A stretch of DNA of 41,416 bases from Diphasiastrum complanatum (GCA_029204225.1 MU835154.1:1-41416), one strand, 5' to 3'; positions 1 through 13,493 are shown, counted from the stretch's first letter. Made by a program: numbers and translations. The notes: generated from the sequence alone by a model not told the origin.

Positions 1-23
1 TCTCCTCTCTCTCTCTCTCTCTC
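1..23. repeat. (CT)n microsatellite, cut by window edge
   Basis: Pure CT repeat with one extra C, followed directly by ATG. The tract continues outside the window, so its length is unknown. Confidence 0.9.
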
Positions 24-662
24 ATGTTTGGGGCTCACATAACTTGATTGCCTATTATTAATATTGTGTTGCATTATTCTTGAACCCAATTCAATACATC
101 CTCCTTGTAACCTCCAAAGAATTTGATTTCACATGATTATCATGTTGTGATGTTTGGAAATGTGAGGCTATATACATGGTTTCTACAAATTTGCAACTCA
201 TTTTAGAACCTTTTAGGCACAATATCATTTTTCCATATTCCCATAGAACAGGTAAAGGCTATATATGATGCAATACAAATATGCAATTTCTATTGTTGAT
301 TGTCATCATACTCGAGGCTTCTTATTTCAAATTAACAATGTTGTCCATCGCAGTGGGGTGTATGGGTAGAGTTGTCGATTGCCATTGGAAAGGTGCAGGC
401 CCCAATCCCAACCACTGTGTAGTGACCATCTGAGGAGCTTAGCTCCGTAAATGGCATTGCTAAGTTGTATATGTTGTATATGACGACCATGTATGCCAAA
501 AAAAAGATTAACAATGCTTGGTTGCAGCTAAAGTGAAACATGAAATTATCAAGAAATTCTAAGTGAATTGTGTGAAGAGATTTTGTGCAAAGGTCAAAAC
601 TCATTGTTTACGTTTGTAAGGTCATTCAATATTAGTGATAGGACATTTGTGATCATAGATCT
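24..662. other. AT-rich DNA, no gene seen
   Basis: Stop codons are frequent in all frames and no protein domain, RNA gene or long repeat is recognisable. The longest open frame, on the minus strand at 332-604, looks like chance. Confidence 0.6.
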
Positions 663-758
663 ATATACATAGAATCCACGAAGGCTGGCTCCTATGGTTA
701 GCTTGGCATCCAAAGTTTTTTTGGTCCCACATTCAAAAGCCAATATACATAGAATCCA
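663..758 (+). mobile_element. tRNA-like micro-SINE, copy A, with 16-bp target duplication
   Basis: A 64-bp insert (679-742) lies between two perfect copies of ATATACATAGAATCCA (663-678 and 743-758). The insert holds GGTTAGCTTGGCATCCAAAG, then a T run, then TTTGGTC. This matches position for position the insert at 36294-36379, which is flanked by its own different 15-bp duplication. By comparison with that copy, the left part corresponds to a tRNA box A and the CACATTCAAAAGCC stretch corresponds to a decayed box B (GGTTCGAGCCT in copy B). Long variable target duplications are the mark of LINE-mediated retroposition. The copy is shorter at its 3' end than copy B. It is probably a non-autonomous, LINE-mobilised tRNA-derived retroposon; no LINE partner is visible in the window. 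Confidence 0.8.
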
Positions 759-1845
759 AACATTTCAATAAAGCCATTCATGGTAGTCTTTGTGTACTAG
801 CAATCTTTTCTTTCCATGTGGACCTAGACAAGATACCTTACTTGGCATCTTATAATAATGAATTGCATACCAACTTGGAAAGTTTGTACCATTAACTTAA
901 TTGGTAAACTAAAGTGTAGATCCAGCCAATACTAATATGATGTTATATAAGACCTCAAGCCAACAACAAAGCTACCTCAATCCATAGAATAATAAAGAAT
1001 AGCCCACCAAAGTGATTTGTACTTAAGTACTAGCAGGTGCAACTGACACAACTGAGAAGCTATGCCAAGTTGGGCTCTCCTATGTCCATAGAAGGTACAT
1101 AACTATGTAATGTGATTTCCTACTCTTTATTTGCAAGATTAAACATCTTGTGAACTCTCCGACTTCATAGTGAACGAACTTGTGTTGCTCCCATGCTTTC
1201 TCGTTGCATGTCAGATCATCTCTTTTATCATGCAAGAAGTTTTGCTATAATGACCTTTGTGATTCCCATGTCTAGGAGACATTACTTAAACACCGGTATT
1301 AAGAATGCTCTAGACCCTACAATATTGTTTAGAAACCACCATTAGAATGAACATGCTGATCCGTCAACTTTCACATTGATAGACTATTGATAAAATTTAT
1401 GATTTCTGAGGCATAAACAAGCATAATTTGTCATCAATCACTCTCCTTCATGATCGAGTGGGATGATACATGGACTTTCCAAATGATGAAGAAGGAAGTT
1501 CTCAAAAATCTCTTCATGATTGACTATAAGCCATTTTAGAAAGCTTGATTTATGTCATCTATTCTCCTCCTTTGAATTCAAATGTACATAAATGTAGGAA
1601 CACATTAAGTAGTTGAAGTATGGACAACATGCACTGCTATTTGTACTGAGCAAAAATGCATTTCCAACATAGTGATATGCTTGCAACTGCCATGACATTT
1701 GAGAGACAATAAAAAGATTCACAATGTGGTAGCTACTTGTAATAGATCAAATGTAACACTACGAATAATATATAGATGCCCTCTGATTTTTTGTGGAGGG
1801 AGAGTTACTTATTACTCTCCCTCGATGCAAGGTGTCTTACGATGA

Positions 1846-1846
<1 letters not shown>
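759..1846. other. Intergenic DNA, no gene seen
   Basis: No supported coding sequence, RNA gene or transposon end was found. Reading frames are short and unlike known proteins. Confidence 0.6.
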
Positions 1847-1900
<54 letters not shown>

Positions 1901-1910
1901 TCTCTCTCTC
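1847..1910. repeat. (CT)n microsatellite, interrupted
   Basis: A CT dinucleotide tract with two small interruptions (TTC and CATC). On the minus strand it starts with ATGAGAG and ends with GAGAGAT, the same borders as most other tracts in the window. Confidence 0.95.
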
Positions 1911-2111
1911 ATGAATAGAAACTCAACGTTATATCACTGCTTGGAATCATAAGCTTGGCATGGTATATTTTCTGTCCAAGGTTTTTTTTGGTGGGAAAGT
2001 TTTAAAATCCCACTTGCATTTATTACAACTTCGATGGTCCAGATCGACTGTGCTTCATCCTACAACTAGTATCGAAAGTTGCTTCCACAAGGGATCTTAC
2101 CTACAAAGAGG

Positions 2112-3070
2112 ATGGCACGTTTCCTCTTCTCTTCCCACACTCTCTCTTTCTCCTTTCTCTTTCTCCTCTTGGCATTACAGTTTTGGAGTTACAACGCCTT
2201 TCCTCCATCAATCGGAGATCGTTGTACAATATCAACGGTAAGTGTATTTGATATCTATTTATGCTTGCTAACGAAATGCTTTCTTGCAAAGGAATAACAG
2301 TACATATTGTACCTCTCTGATAAGCGCTGTAGCGCGGCCCATTGGGCATGCATTTACACTAGTGCATCTAGTTATCTACTTTTATAAGGCATGGTTTCTT
2401 GCCTGCGACCTTCCACTGATCAGAATGATTGTAGAATGGCTATGATATATGTTTTCACAGTTGATTTGGAAACTCATTGCTGGCCAGAATGCGATTATTC
2501 TCTGATTGCATATTACTTTGTGATGCATACACTTTGATTACAACTTCATAGGCATCTCATCGCTGGCCAGAAGCGACTATCTTTTGATATATGTTGCATA
2601 CATTATGATTATACCTCTGAGAGGCACATACTACGGATATGTATAGCAGTTGTTGATGGCAAATCGTTGTTGATCCAGCGATATACTGACACGCCACTTC
2701 TCCTATTGAGGTATATGATACACTCTGGGTGATATCCATTGTGGCTGTCAGCGATGGGGATACCATTGCAATTTCTTACTTATTGTCCAGCAATGAGCTA
2801 TAATCTTCTTCTTAACTATGTGATATATCTTAGCATGATAGCACTCATAATGCGTATTTCTTTAACAATACTTGCTATCACCTCTGTCTTTCACAGTATT
2901 GCAATGACATAGCACAAATTCTAGACTCATACCATTGGGTTCCGATTCACAACGACCAAAGGTATGAACACTCCTATTCAACTCTGTTATCAAGGCTATG
3001 CAAGAGCTATACTATCAAAAACTACTACGAAAGCTTTGATAATGGATTTTTCAGAAGTCATGGATTGTAA
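2112..3070 (+). CDS. Candidate two-exon small secreted peptide (weak)
   Basis: Exon 1 (2112-2237) would encode 42 residues: MARFLFSS followed by a hydrophobic F/L/S-rich stretch and AFPPSIGDRC, like a signal peptide. It ends at ACG|GTAAGT, a good donor. An acceptor (TTTCACAG) at 2896 opens an exon in the same phase that reads YCNDIAQILD, then SYHWVPIHND, and stops at 3070, giving 99 residues in total with a 659-bp intron. I recognise no family. The hydrophobic stretch lies in CT-rich DNA, where TTC/CTC/TCT codons mimic a signal peptide by chance. A second donor (AAAG|GTATGA, about 2962) is also possible. It could be a real short gene, a first exon of a longer gene, or noise; noise is most likely. 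Confidence 0.15.
2477..2625. repeat. Degenerate two-copy tandem repeat
   Basis: Two similar blocks about 84 bp apart share CTGGCCAGAA, GCGA(T/C)TAT, GCATACA and TTTGATTA/TATGATTA motifs. They lie inside the putative intron of the 2112-3070 candidate. Confidence 0.5.
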
Positions 3071-3884
3071 CAATAACACGTTCATAAATGATTATGTAAT
3101 GATATACATAGAACTAGATATGGATTTAAAATTCTTCAAAAGCAAGCATAACCACTTCACAGAAGTCGTTAGCGTCTACAATTCAGGTTGGTGCTTCTCA
3201 CACTTTTTCGAGGGTTTGAAACTTCAAAAATGATACATTGGCTGCATAAGAGATTCTTTAATTAACGTAATTTTAGAAGAGCAGCTCGATTTGTAGACCA
3301 GTTCACTACATATCTATTTTTCAGACATGATCTACCATAGCGTACCGAATCAATGCTTAACATACGAATGACGATAACCTTCATTAGCTACTTAACTGAT
3401 TGTGTACAAACTCTTTCATGAATGTTTACAAATATTGTATATTGGTTTTCCTTAAAAAAGTCACGATCATGACTCATAGACAATATAACAATGAGATAGC
3501 TTGCGGACTCTTGTATAGTAGGACCAGAACCATCATACATGGCACTCGCCTTGATACGATAAATTTATGGCTCAATATAACCATCTCTTAGTAAGGGAAG
3601 ACTGGACTATAAAATTTTCATCTTTACCGCATGCTGATTAGTTAAGTAAACGTATTTTGTACATGGATAACAACTGACATTCAACGTTGACACTTGTCTT
3701 TCTCATTGTGCTAACTTGCGCGGTTTTGTGTGGTGGGATGGTGGCAGGTACCGGTTGGATGTCTTGAAATATAATATGTTTTGCTTTACGGTGCTTTCTA
3801 GTATTGTATACTTTTCAGCTATGTTTTTCCTTGTTGGTTTATGAATAAAAGGTTTTGGTCTTGACAAGAGGAGCTTTGATCTGT

Positions 3885-3888
<4 letters not shown>
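3071..3888. other. AT-rich DNA, no supported gene
   Basis: Short open frames only (for example one ending at 3233). No recognisable domain, RNA or transposon end. Confidence 0.55.

Positions 3889-3963
<75 letters not shown>
3889..3963. repeat. (CT)n microsatellite
   Basis: About 37 perfect CT units, ending 35 bp before the foldback repeat at 3999. Confidence 0.97.
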
Positions 3964-3966
<3 letters not shown>

Positions 3967-3998
3967 AGATCGTGATTATCTTCTGCCAAATGCCGTAC

Positions 3999-4254
3999 AG
4001 GGTTCGAGGGTTTGCTAATTTAGTCAAAGCCCTTCGCAACTACATTTTGCATATTGGTAGGGATGACACTTATGATTTGAAATCCACTTTGCAACTACAT
4101 ATGTAGATTGAAAATGAGAATAACTACTAGTACTTGCAACAATAATTTTCGTTGCCAATGGTTGACATAGTTGTATCTGGGAGCAAGTTTTGCCTCCCTT
4201 GAAGATATAAAACTATCTTCACATGTTGGTATCATTGACTCACAAATCTAGAAA

Positions 4255-4340
<86 letters not shown>

Positions 4341-4568
4341 TACAAACATGTGAAGATAGTTTTATATCTTCAAGGGAGTAAAAAATGGCTCCCATATAGA
4401 ACTATATCAATAATTGACAATGAAAACAATTGTTGCAAGTAGTAGTAGTTATTCTCATTTTCAATCTATATATGTAGTTGCATAGTGGATTTCAAATCAT
4501 AAGTATCCTCCCTACCAATATGCAAAATGTAGTTGTGAAGGGGTTTGCTTAGCAAACCTTCGAACCCT
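3999..4568. mobile_element. Foldback / long inverted-repeat element with (GA)n loop
   Basis: The left arm (3999-4226) and right arm (4346-4568) are imperfect reverse complements along their whole length. Matching landmarks are AGGGTTCGAGGGTTTGCT with AGCAAACCTTCGAACCCT at the outer ends, ACATTTTGCATATTGGTAGG with CCTACCAATATGCAAAATGT, ATTGAAAATGAGAATAACTA with its complement, and GAAGATATAAAACTATCTTC with its complement at the inner ends. The loop (4227-4345) is mostly a (GA)n tract. Transcription would give a hairpin about 220 bp long. It is consistent with a foldback transposon or MITE, or with a young inverted duplication of the kind that feeds small-RNA loci. No clear target duplication was seen at the outer borders. 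Confidence 0.8.
4259..4338. repeat. (GA)n microsatellite in hairpin loop
   Basis: About 40 GA units that form most of the loop of the inverted repeat at 3999-4568. Confidence 0.97.
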
Positions 4569-6922
<2,354 letters not shown>

Positions 6923-8464
6923 TTCATTTGTCTACTTAATGTGGAATGAGTGCAACTATATTTCTATACAAAGGATGTAGTGTTGAAATTTGATGGGCGC
7001 ATGTCAAAGCCATTTGAACATATAGGAAATTTTGTGAGCATCAATACTAGTGTAAAAACCTTAGTCAGATACGTCATTGCGACTAGCAATTACAAAAGTG
7101 CACATCAATTAATTTTGACAATTGTGATAATAGTCTACAAGCTCAAAATGTCGTAGACTAAAGCCAAGTTATTGACACTTCAGATGATTTAATAAGTAGG
7201 AATATGTAGATTGTTTTCCTACTTCAATAACCCCATTTTTGAGATTGAGAGAAATTCTTTACAAGGTAGCTTTCAAAACCAAACTACATATCACATGCAT
7301 ATACTTCACTAGAAACGTTACATTGTAATTATTGCACATAAACAACCTTAAACTCAATTTCAACATTGTCAGTGAAACTAGTTGAGAAGTATTTTGTGCC
7401 AAATGGCAAGTGATGAGGGACATTATGTGGAGGTAGCACGATCCTAGTCACTTTCTTTCACTATCGTTCACTTCCTTAGATCAAGCTCTCGCACATTCTA
7501 TTGCTTGTCAAACATTATCATTAGATCATAGATCATGGCTTCCAGTCAATCAAGAAAGCCAAAGAATCAACTAGCTTTCATTGTTGCACACATCCAAGAA
7601 TCCTTTCAAAATTGGGTGCTATGACATTCTCAACTTTTGATTGGGTTTACATGCACACCTATGGAAAAGGAACTCACGGGGTTGCAAAGAGAAAGCGAAA
7701 CCACTAAAAATATAACTGGAAATGGAGGATTTACAAATTTAAGATCGACCAATGTGGAGAATACCTTGCCAGAGGAGAGTTCAACACGTGTACATGCGTC
7801 GAGATATTCTATTGGATGCGGCAGTTGATAGAAGCATAATGTCACATTGTAAGTCTTGACTCTAGTGTTCTCATGCACATATTATCTTGTACCAACAACT
7901 AGATGAATAGTCACTTTGGCCTTCTATTTTTGGTATTATTCTTCGTCGACCTGGCAGTAAGTAGATTTGAATCACACCTATGCACAATTAAATGGACAAA
8001 TGTTCTTTTTATGTATTTTTAGAGTTTTTAATAATTTTTTGATGGTTTTTTTGATGTTTCTACAAATCTGGAGGGGATTAATCTTCGCCCTTCAATCTGA
8101 AAGGTCTGTGAGTGAAATCGAAGCTTCCTACAACTCGGCAAAGGTTTTCTTTAAGAGGATAAAAACTTATCAGATCTGATGACAATTTTGTCTCCTTTTT
8201 GTTCAAATATGAGAGATTTGATCACTTTTTGTTGTTTTTTTTATGATTTCTTAGATCCAAATGGATCTTAAGAATTGTGATTAGAATAGTTATCCCTATT
8301 CAACAATCAAATTAGTTTTCAAACAAGAAGATCCACTCAAATCAAGCAAAATCACCCTCAATCTCACCCTAAAATGCAATTTTAACCCTATTCATGCCAA
8401 AACAAGATGTCTAATGCAAGCTAACTATCTACCAACATGCTGCAATCTGAAAAATTGGCGTAGC
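6923..8464. other. Intergenic DNA; right part may be gypsy internal region
   Basis: No coding sequence recognised. On the minus strand, the part just left of 8465 would be the start of the internal region of the gypsy element whose LTR is at 8487-9270. It has many stops and no visible gag, so the element is decayed or truncated here. Confidence 0.4.
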
Positions 8465-8482
8465 TCCCCGGCAACGACACCA
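8465..8482 (-). promoter_or_regulatory. Retrotransposon primer-binding site, tRNA-Asp type
   Basis: The plus strand reads TCCCCGGCAACGACACCA. The 3' end of plant tRNA-Asp is TCCCCGGCAACGGCGCCA, so 16 of 18 positions match, and both mismatches are G to A at the former GGCG. On the minus strand this is a primer-binding site lying four bases after the CA end of the LTR at 8487-9270. tRNA-Asp priming is established for plant Athila/Tat-like Ty3/gypsy elements. Confidence 0.8.
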
Positions 8483-8486
8483 AAAT

Positions 8487-9270
8487 TGTAGTGGGCTTAT
8501 TTCCTAGCCTATCCTCAACCCAAGATCCAAGCACTCAAGCATCAAGGAGATGAAGTTAGTTGTCACGTGTAGGTTCAATCCCGTGAGAGCGATAACATAT
8601 CTCATAATTCAGCATGTATGGAAGACCCACATCTAACTCTAACATCCATTAACACTACACAATTAACACTACATCCATTAACCCTACAATCCACAGATAG
8701 ATACTTGCTTCTCTCTCTCTCCCTTTCTCTCTCACAAAAAAGCATAAAAACGTACAATCCCAATAATATTCAGATCTAACAATTAGAAAATACAATAAAA
8801 GCATGAGAGATGGAGGAAAAAGGATAGAGAGCAAGGACATTCACAAATCCATTCCAAAAGATAGCCAATTTGCTTATTTTGAAATGAAGATTTGAACATG
8901 AGAAGCAACTCGAATTTGCCCCTATTTATAGTGGAGAGGAAGGCCTTGATCTCAAAATCCTATTGGCCCATTTCTACCTCCCTAACTATTCAAACTTAAA
9001 AAAGAGTGGGAACCATTCAAATTTGGAGAGAACTAATTTGAAATTGAAATTTGAACCAATTTTGGTAAAGTCCCAACTTTATTCACTAACTTGACATTTA
9101 GGCTTGCGACATTAAAAGTCCCGCAAAAAGGCCTAAAGTCCTTTTATTGACTTTCTAATTATCAAATAACTATGTGATCATTAGGTTGGACCTACACACA
9201 CAGGGTGCCAAATCCCTCTCACTTATTAACTAGGATTAGGGTTGCCTTGGGATCCACAAATCCTCCAACA
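8487..9270 (-). mobile_element. Ty3/gypsy 5' LTR, minus strand
   Basis: On the minus strand the block starts TGTTGGAGG (9270) and ends CACTACA (8487), the usual TG...CA ends. It is followed by a tRNA-Asp primer site. A TATTTATAG block at about 8926-8934 (TATA on the minus strand) fits an LTR promoter. The right border coincides exactly with the point where homology between the two plus-strand LTRs (9271- and about 10070-) begins, so this gypsy element probably inserted into the first of them. No matching 3' LTR or pol is in the window. Confidence 0.7.
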
Positions 9271-9860
9271 TTCACCTTAGAGATAGATTTATATTTGTCA
9301 ATAAAGGCCTAAATAGTGTTTGTACTATTTTTGGCAAGTAGATAAATGTATGAAGTCAAATTTGGACCCATTCTAATTGGTTAGATTTCATACATTGCAT
9401 CTAGACTAGAATTCTAGGTTTTTTGATGAAGTATCAAGAAGTTACCATTTAGGACAAGTTTAGGGCAATTGGCCAAATGACATTTTGGAAGCTATAACTA
9501 GTTGTACCAGCATGGAGAAATAATGATCAAAGTTTTCTTCTTTCTAGAGAATTCATCTCTTTTGTTTCTATGTCCATCTCTTTCATATTTCTCAAATTAT
9601 CTTGATTTGTAGTTTGTAAATGTCAGTTTTGTGATTGATCTTGCATCCACATGTGTGAAGGATAGTAGGTTGCTATTGTTGTATGGACAGGGATAGTACC
9701 TTACTCTAATTTTATTCTTATGATCAGATCTTAGTGATTTATGCAATTGTAGCATGCCAAAATTGATGATTTCTATGTTGTAGCTAAATCTAGATGTGCA
9801 TCCAGATTTGGTCAAGATCTTCTTGATCCATTATGTATGTTTTGGATCTGATTTTTTACA
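9271..9860 (+). mobile_element. Copia-type LTR, left copy (5' end missing)
   Basis: A direct repeat of about 10070-10652, alignable throughout (shared TAGATTTCATACATTGCATC, GATGATTTCTAT and TTTTGGATCTGATTTT). It is also related, as reverse complement, to the plus-strand reading of the 653-bp LTR at 20219-20871: TGGACAGGG, CACATGTGTGAAGG and GATGTGCATC have counterparts. Its sense strand is therefore plus. It ends TTTTTTACA at 9860. The expected start is cut off by the gypsy LTR at 9270. Confidence 0.75.
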
Positions 9861-9869
9861 TCCACCAAG

Positions 9870-10023
9870 CTTCACGAAAAGTTGATTGATCCTCAATAGC
9901 TTGTTCTCTTGCCTACACTCCTCGAAAATGAGAACTCCTTGTAGTGCCTCCAAGCTTGGAAACTCCTCCTTTGCAAAAGATTGAACAAGGTTGTCAAATT
10001 CATCCTTCAATCCATTTAGGATT
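9870..10023 (-). pseudogene. Copia gag fragment, antisense to the flanking LTRs
   Basis: The minus strand reads an uninterrupted stretch with ILNGLKDEFDNLVQSF and then FPSLEALQGVL. It is clearly related to residues about 152-190 of the Gag of the intact element at 20867-24817 (ILNGLLDDHANLVQSY, LPSVGDLQEVLLAEEFR). This is the middle of a UBN2-type gag. No start, zinc knuckle or pol is present. The neighbouring LTRs have plus-strand sense, so the fragment is inverted relative to a normal element. Confidence 0.75.
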
Positions 10024-10029
10024 TAGGTG

Positions 10030-10652
10030 ATCTAATTTGGCAATTTTGAGACCAAAAAGAGATTTCAACTTAGGGATAGATTTATATGTGTCAATAAAGG
10101 CCTAGATAACATTTATACTATTTATGACAAGTAGATAAATGGACGAGGTCATATTTTGACCCATTCTAATTGGCTAGATTTCATACATTGCATCTAGACT
10201 AGAATTTCTAGGTTTTTTGATGAAGTACCAAGAAGTTATCATTTAGGGCAAGTTTAGGGCAATTGGTCAAATGAAATTTTGGAATCTATAAATAGCTGTG
10301 TCTTCATGTAGAAATAATGATCAAACTTTCTTACTTTTTGGGGAACTCATTTCTTTTGTTTCTATGTCCATCTCTTTCATATTTCTCAAGTTATCTTGAT
10401 TTTTAGTGTGTAGAATGTCATTTTTATTGTTGATCTTGCATCCACACGTGTGAAGGATCGTAGGATGCTGTTGTTGTACGGAGAGGGACAATACTGTACT
10501 GTATTTTAGTGCTTATGACCAGATCTTAGTAATTTATGCAATTCTAGCATGCCTAAATTGATGATTTCTATCTTGTAGCTAAATCTAGATGTGCATCCAA
10601 ATTTGATCAAGATCTTAGAGATCCATTATGTTTTGGATCTGATTTTCTCACA
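10030..10652 (+). mobile_element. Copia-type LTR, right copy
   Basis: Second copy of the LTR at 9271-9860. It contains a clear TATA box (TATAAATA, 10287-10294) at the place equivalent to TATAAATAG in the LTR of the 20.2-kb element, and it ends TTTTCTCACA at 10652. The start is uncertain, between about 10028 and 10070, because the left copy is truncated. No PBS follows the CA end, so it may be a solo LTR or belong to a rearranged element. Confidence 0.7.
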
Positions 10653-12606
10653 TCCAACCAGGTTGGGTTCCCTACCCACCTCACTTTGAGATCCTATAAC
10701 TTCATCAAGACACATCCAATTGACATGAAATCAATTGCACTAGAAACTATACTTCACTAGCTTTCCAACAAGCTACCAAGCACTCGATTTGGATCTACCT
10801 TGGAGAAACACAATCATTCAAATTTTGGTGATCTCACACGTGCTTGAGAAGTACAGTCCGTATAGTACCCATCATGGATCAATCCAATTTATTTTTTATT
10901 CATTTCCTTTTCTATCTTGCCTCCATAATAGGTCCAAGTGCAAGGACCCTTACTACAACCTTTGTGGCTTGATCAACATCAAAAGGTCCACCCTGATAGG
11001 CTCATCTGGTTTAGAGAACACTATGTCTATTAAATATTTAGAATGACTTGTCTTTGCCTTTGGTATCCTTTGGAGATTTTGAGTTGGTTTTTGAGTTTGG
11101 TTGGAATCCCTTTTCTTCAATTGTTTGGCATGTTCAATGAGGCTTTACGTTGACTACTCATTGCTAAGGCTGCTAGTGCATTACACTATGAAAAATGAGC
11201 TCATATGCTTGATTGGGCTCTGGCTCCTAATGAAGGAATAGTTGCAACTGGTATAACTATGGCTATAGAGGTCTTCTTGAAAAAAGATAACTTAATGTCT
11301 AACTCTTTTTTTTTTTTTTTTCTTTCTTTTTATTTGAGTGATGCAAGAGTATCCAATGATGTAGTATAATGCATTCGCAAACCTAGGCTTCCAAAAGTCT
11401 CAATATTCTTCCCATGGATTATGTACATTGTATTAACTATAGGCCTTTATTATGTTATTGTGGTCCTCCCCACGACTATTGTATTTTGTGTTAAATATAG
11501 GCCTTCATTATCTCTTATGGTCCTTAAAATGAGAGGTCTTCTATTATCAATCCTCACCAACCAACTATCTTCTTACTCTCACAAAAAGTAACTGACTAGT
11601 TACAATGAAGATGTAAAGAGTGTCGTCCTCACCAACGTGTCTCTCCTTGACAGTACTACATCTGCTATACTGGATTGCATTACTAGGAATATAAGCATCT
11701 TCGGAGACTTTGCACATGATTTGACATAGAGAGAGTTCCATACAACAGAAAGATCAACGTAGCATATCTGAAAAGAGGTGAATGGAGTTTTAGCAATGTT
11801 CTTTCTGAGTTAGAACCTTATACAACATCTACAGTGCAAGAAAATTATCTAACAAACAAATATAATGCACCGTCAATGGCAAATAGAAAAGAGCACAATA
11901 TATTGTCCTTAGATCATTCATTCACCATGGAAGTAGAATTATCTGTACATAGATATAACTTTCAAATACCATAGAGCCTATCACACTTTGCTTTCGCTTC
12001 TTGAAGAATAGAGTAGACTCTCTTAAGAAGAACGGAACGTCAAATGGCTTGCAAACTATTGCATTAGTCCAAGCAACCCACAGAAATAGCTCTTCTATTC
12101 TTCTACTGTAGAAACAGAGGATTACGTAGAACTATGGTGTTTGTTGGTCCATAGAAACTAGGCGTTTCTGCTCCTCAGTTCCTATTGACAAAGAGATGAA
12201 TGAACGAATGAATGATAGAAGGAGAATGTTGATGCTATATTGTCTTCGAGGAGGTAGGAAAAGTGTCGTAAGATCCCAAACGTTGTGTTTTGTGAGTTCC
12301 CAATGGCATGCTGCCACATAGACAGAATCCGAAATGAAACGTTGCCAACTATAGAAGAAATGTCACGAAAGAATGTGTTGTTGATTTGTAACCATTTGTC
12401 TCCTCCTATTTATTTCGTGCAATGACTTTAAGCTCTCATTCATATTCAAAATATGAATGTTTGCAGTATTTGCCAATGTCTCAGCTTGGATTTTTTTGAG
12501 AATAAATTGCTTGATAGTAGCCGAGGAGTCCATTAGCACCATCTCCAACAAGCCTCAACAAACTATGCACGTCAGAAAAATTAGGGGGAACATCTACCAA
12601 TGGATT
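10653..12606. other. Intergenic DNA with a degenerate tandem repeat
   Basis: No gene supported. A poly-T run lies at 11308-11321. At 11423-11523 there are two loose tandem copies about 55 bp apart sharing ATTGTATTAACTATAGGCCT or ATTTTGTGTTAAATATAGGCCT, followed by TTATTATG/TCATTATC and TGGTCC. A minus-strand frame at 12363-12551 is open but unrecognised. Confidence 0.5.
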
Positions 12607-12637
12607 GGGGGGGGGGGGGGGGGGGGGGGGCGGGGGG
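12607..12637. repeat. Poly-G tract
   Basis: 24 G, one C, then 6 G. Such a run could form a G-quadruplex, and its length in an assembly is often unreliable. Confidence 0.95.
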
Positions 12638-13414
12638 TTTGCATACAAATCGTCTCTTACCCATAGATCAATATGTTTCTTGCCTTGTAATCTCCAACAA
12701 CGCATTTCAAGTTAACACCCCATCATAGCCTTGGTTGTTGCATATTTCTTTTCTAATTTCACATGTAAGTGATACTTGGTTGTCATCTTGAAGTCTTGAA
12801 GATGTCGAAGTTCTAAAATGAACTCGTGTAAAACTTTGTAATATCCTTTAATCAAATGAGGTCAATGTCATTGTGAAATGAGTATGGTATAAGATTCTTA
12901 GGTCTATATTAGGGTGTCATGGCTAGGGTCCAAGTGTTGTTGTACTATAGTCAAGACAATGATAGGGTTGTCCTAGTCTAACCCTATCCTAGTTGTATTT
13001 TGTAACTTACCTATTAATGTCTATGCAATAAACCTACAAAAGTCCATGAAAACAGGACCTAAAGTTAGCTCTTAACTCATGCTCACCCTATGTGGTAACC
13101 CAGGGTAAAGGTGCCACGTAGGATGAATTAGCACTAAGCTAATTATGATTAAGAAACTTGCTTAGGCAAGGAAGAGGCCCTTTTTGAGTTCAAAAAAGCC
13201 CTAATGATGCATTTAGCTCTTTCTAGTTTAATCCACCACAATGATTTTGTGGCCATTTAGAAAACTGATCAACTTAATCTTGCTATATCTCTGCCAAGTC
13301 AAATCTACCACACTTTTTCTTATTTGGGGTGTGAATTTGCACCCATCTTGATAATTGATCAACATGATGTTGGGTTGAGATCTGGACTTCATTTGTTATT
13401 TGGGGACTATAAGA

Positions 13415-13417
<3 letters not shown>
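12638..13417. other. Intergenic DNA, no gene seen
   Basis: Nothing recognisable: no domain-like frames, no RNA gene, no repeat pair. Confidence 0.55.

Positions 13418-13490
<73 letters not shown>
13418..13490. repeat. (GA)n microsatellite
   Basis: About 36 GA units, beginning TTGAGAG and ending GAGAGATC. Two short satellites of the same motif follow at about 13635-13649 and 13708-13722. Confidence 0.97.

Positions 13491-13493
<3 letters not shown>

Noticed and set aside
7637-7878. Overlapping frames on both strands at 7.6-7.9 kb
   Set aside because: Short, no recognisable motif, no gene context.
12363-12551. 62-codon minus-strand frame that looks somewhat protein-like
   Set aside because: No domain recognised, no upstream exon or promoter evidence; length is compatible with chance.
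12481-12705. Frame with a polyproline run
   Set aside because: The prolines come from the poly-G tract on the other strand; flanks are unrecognised.
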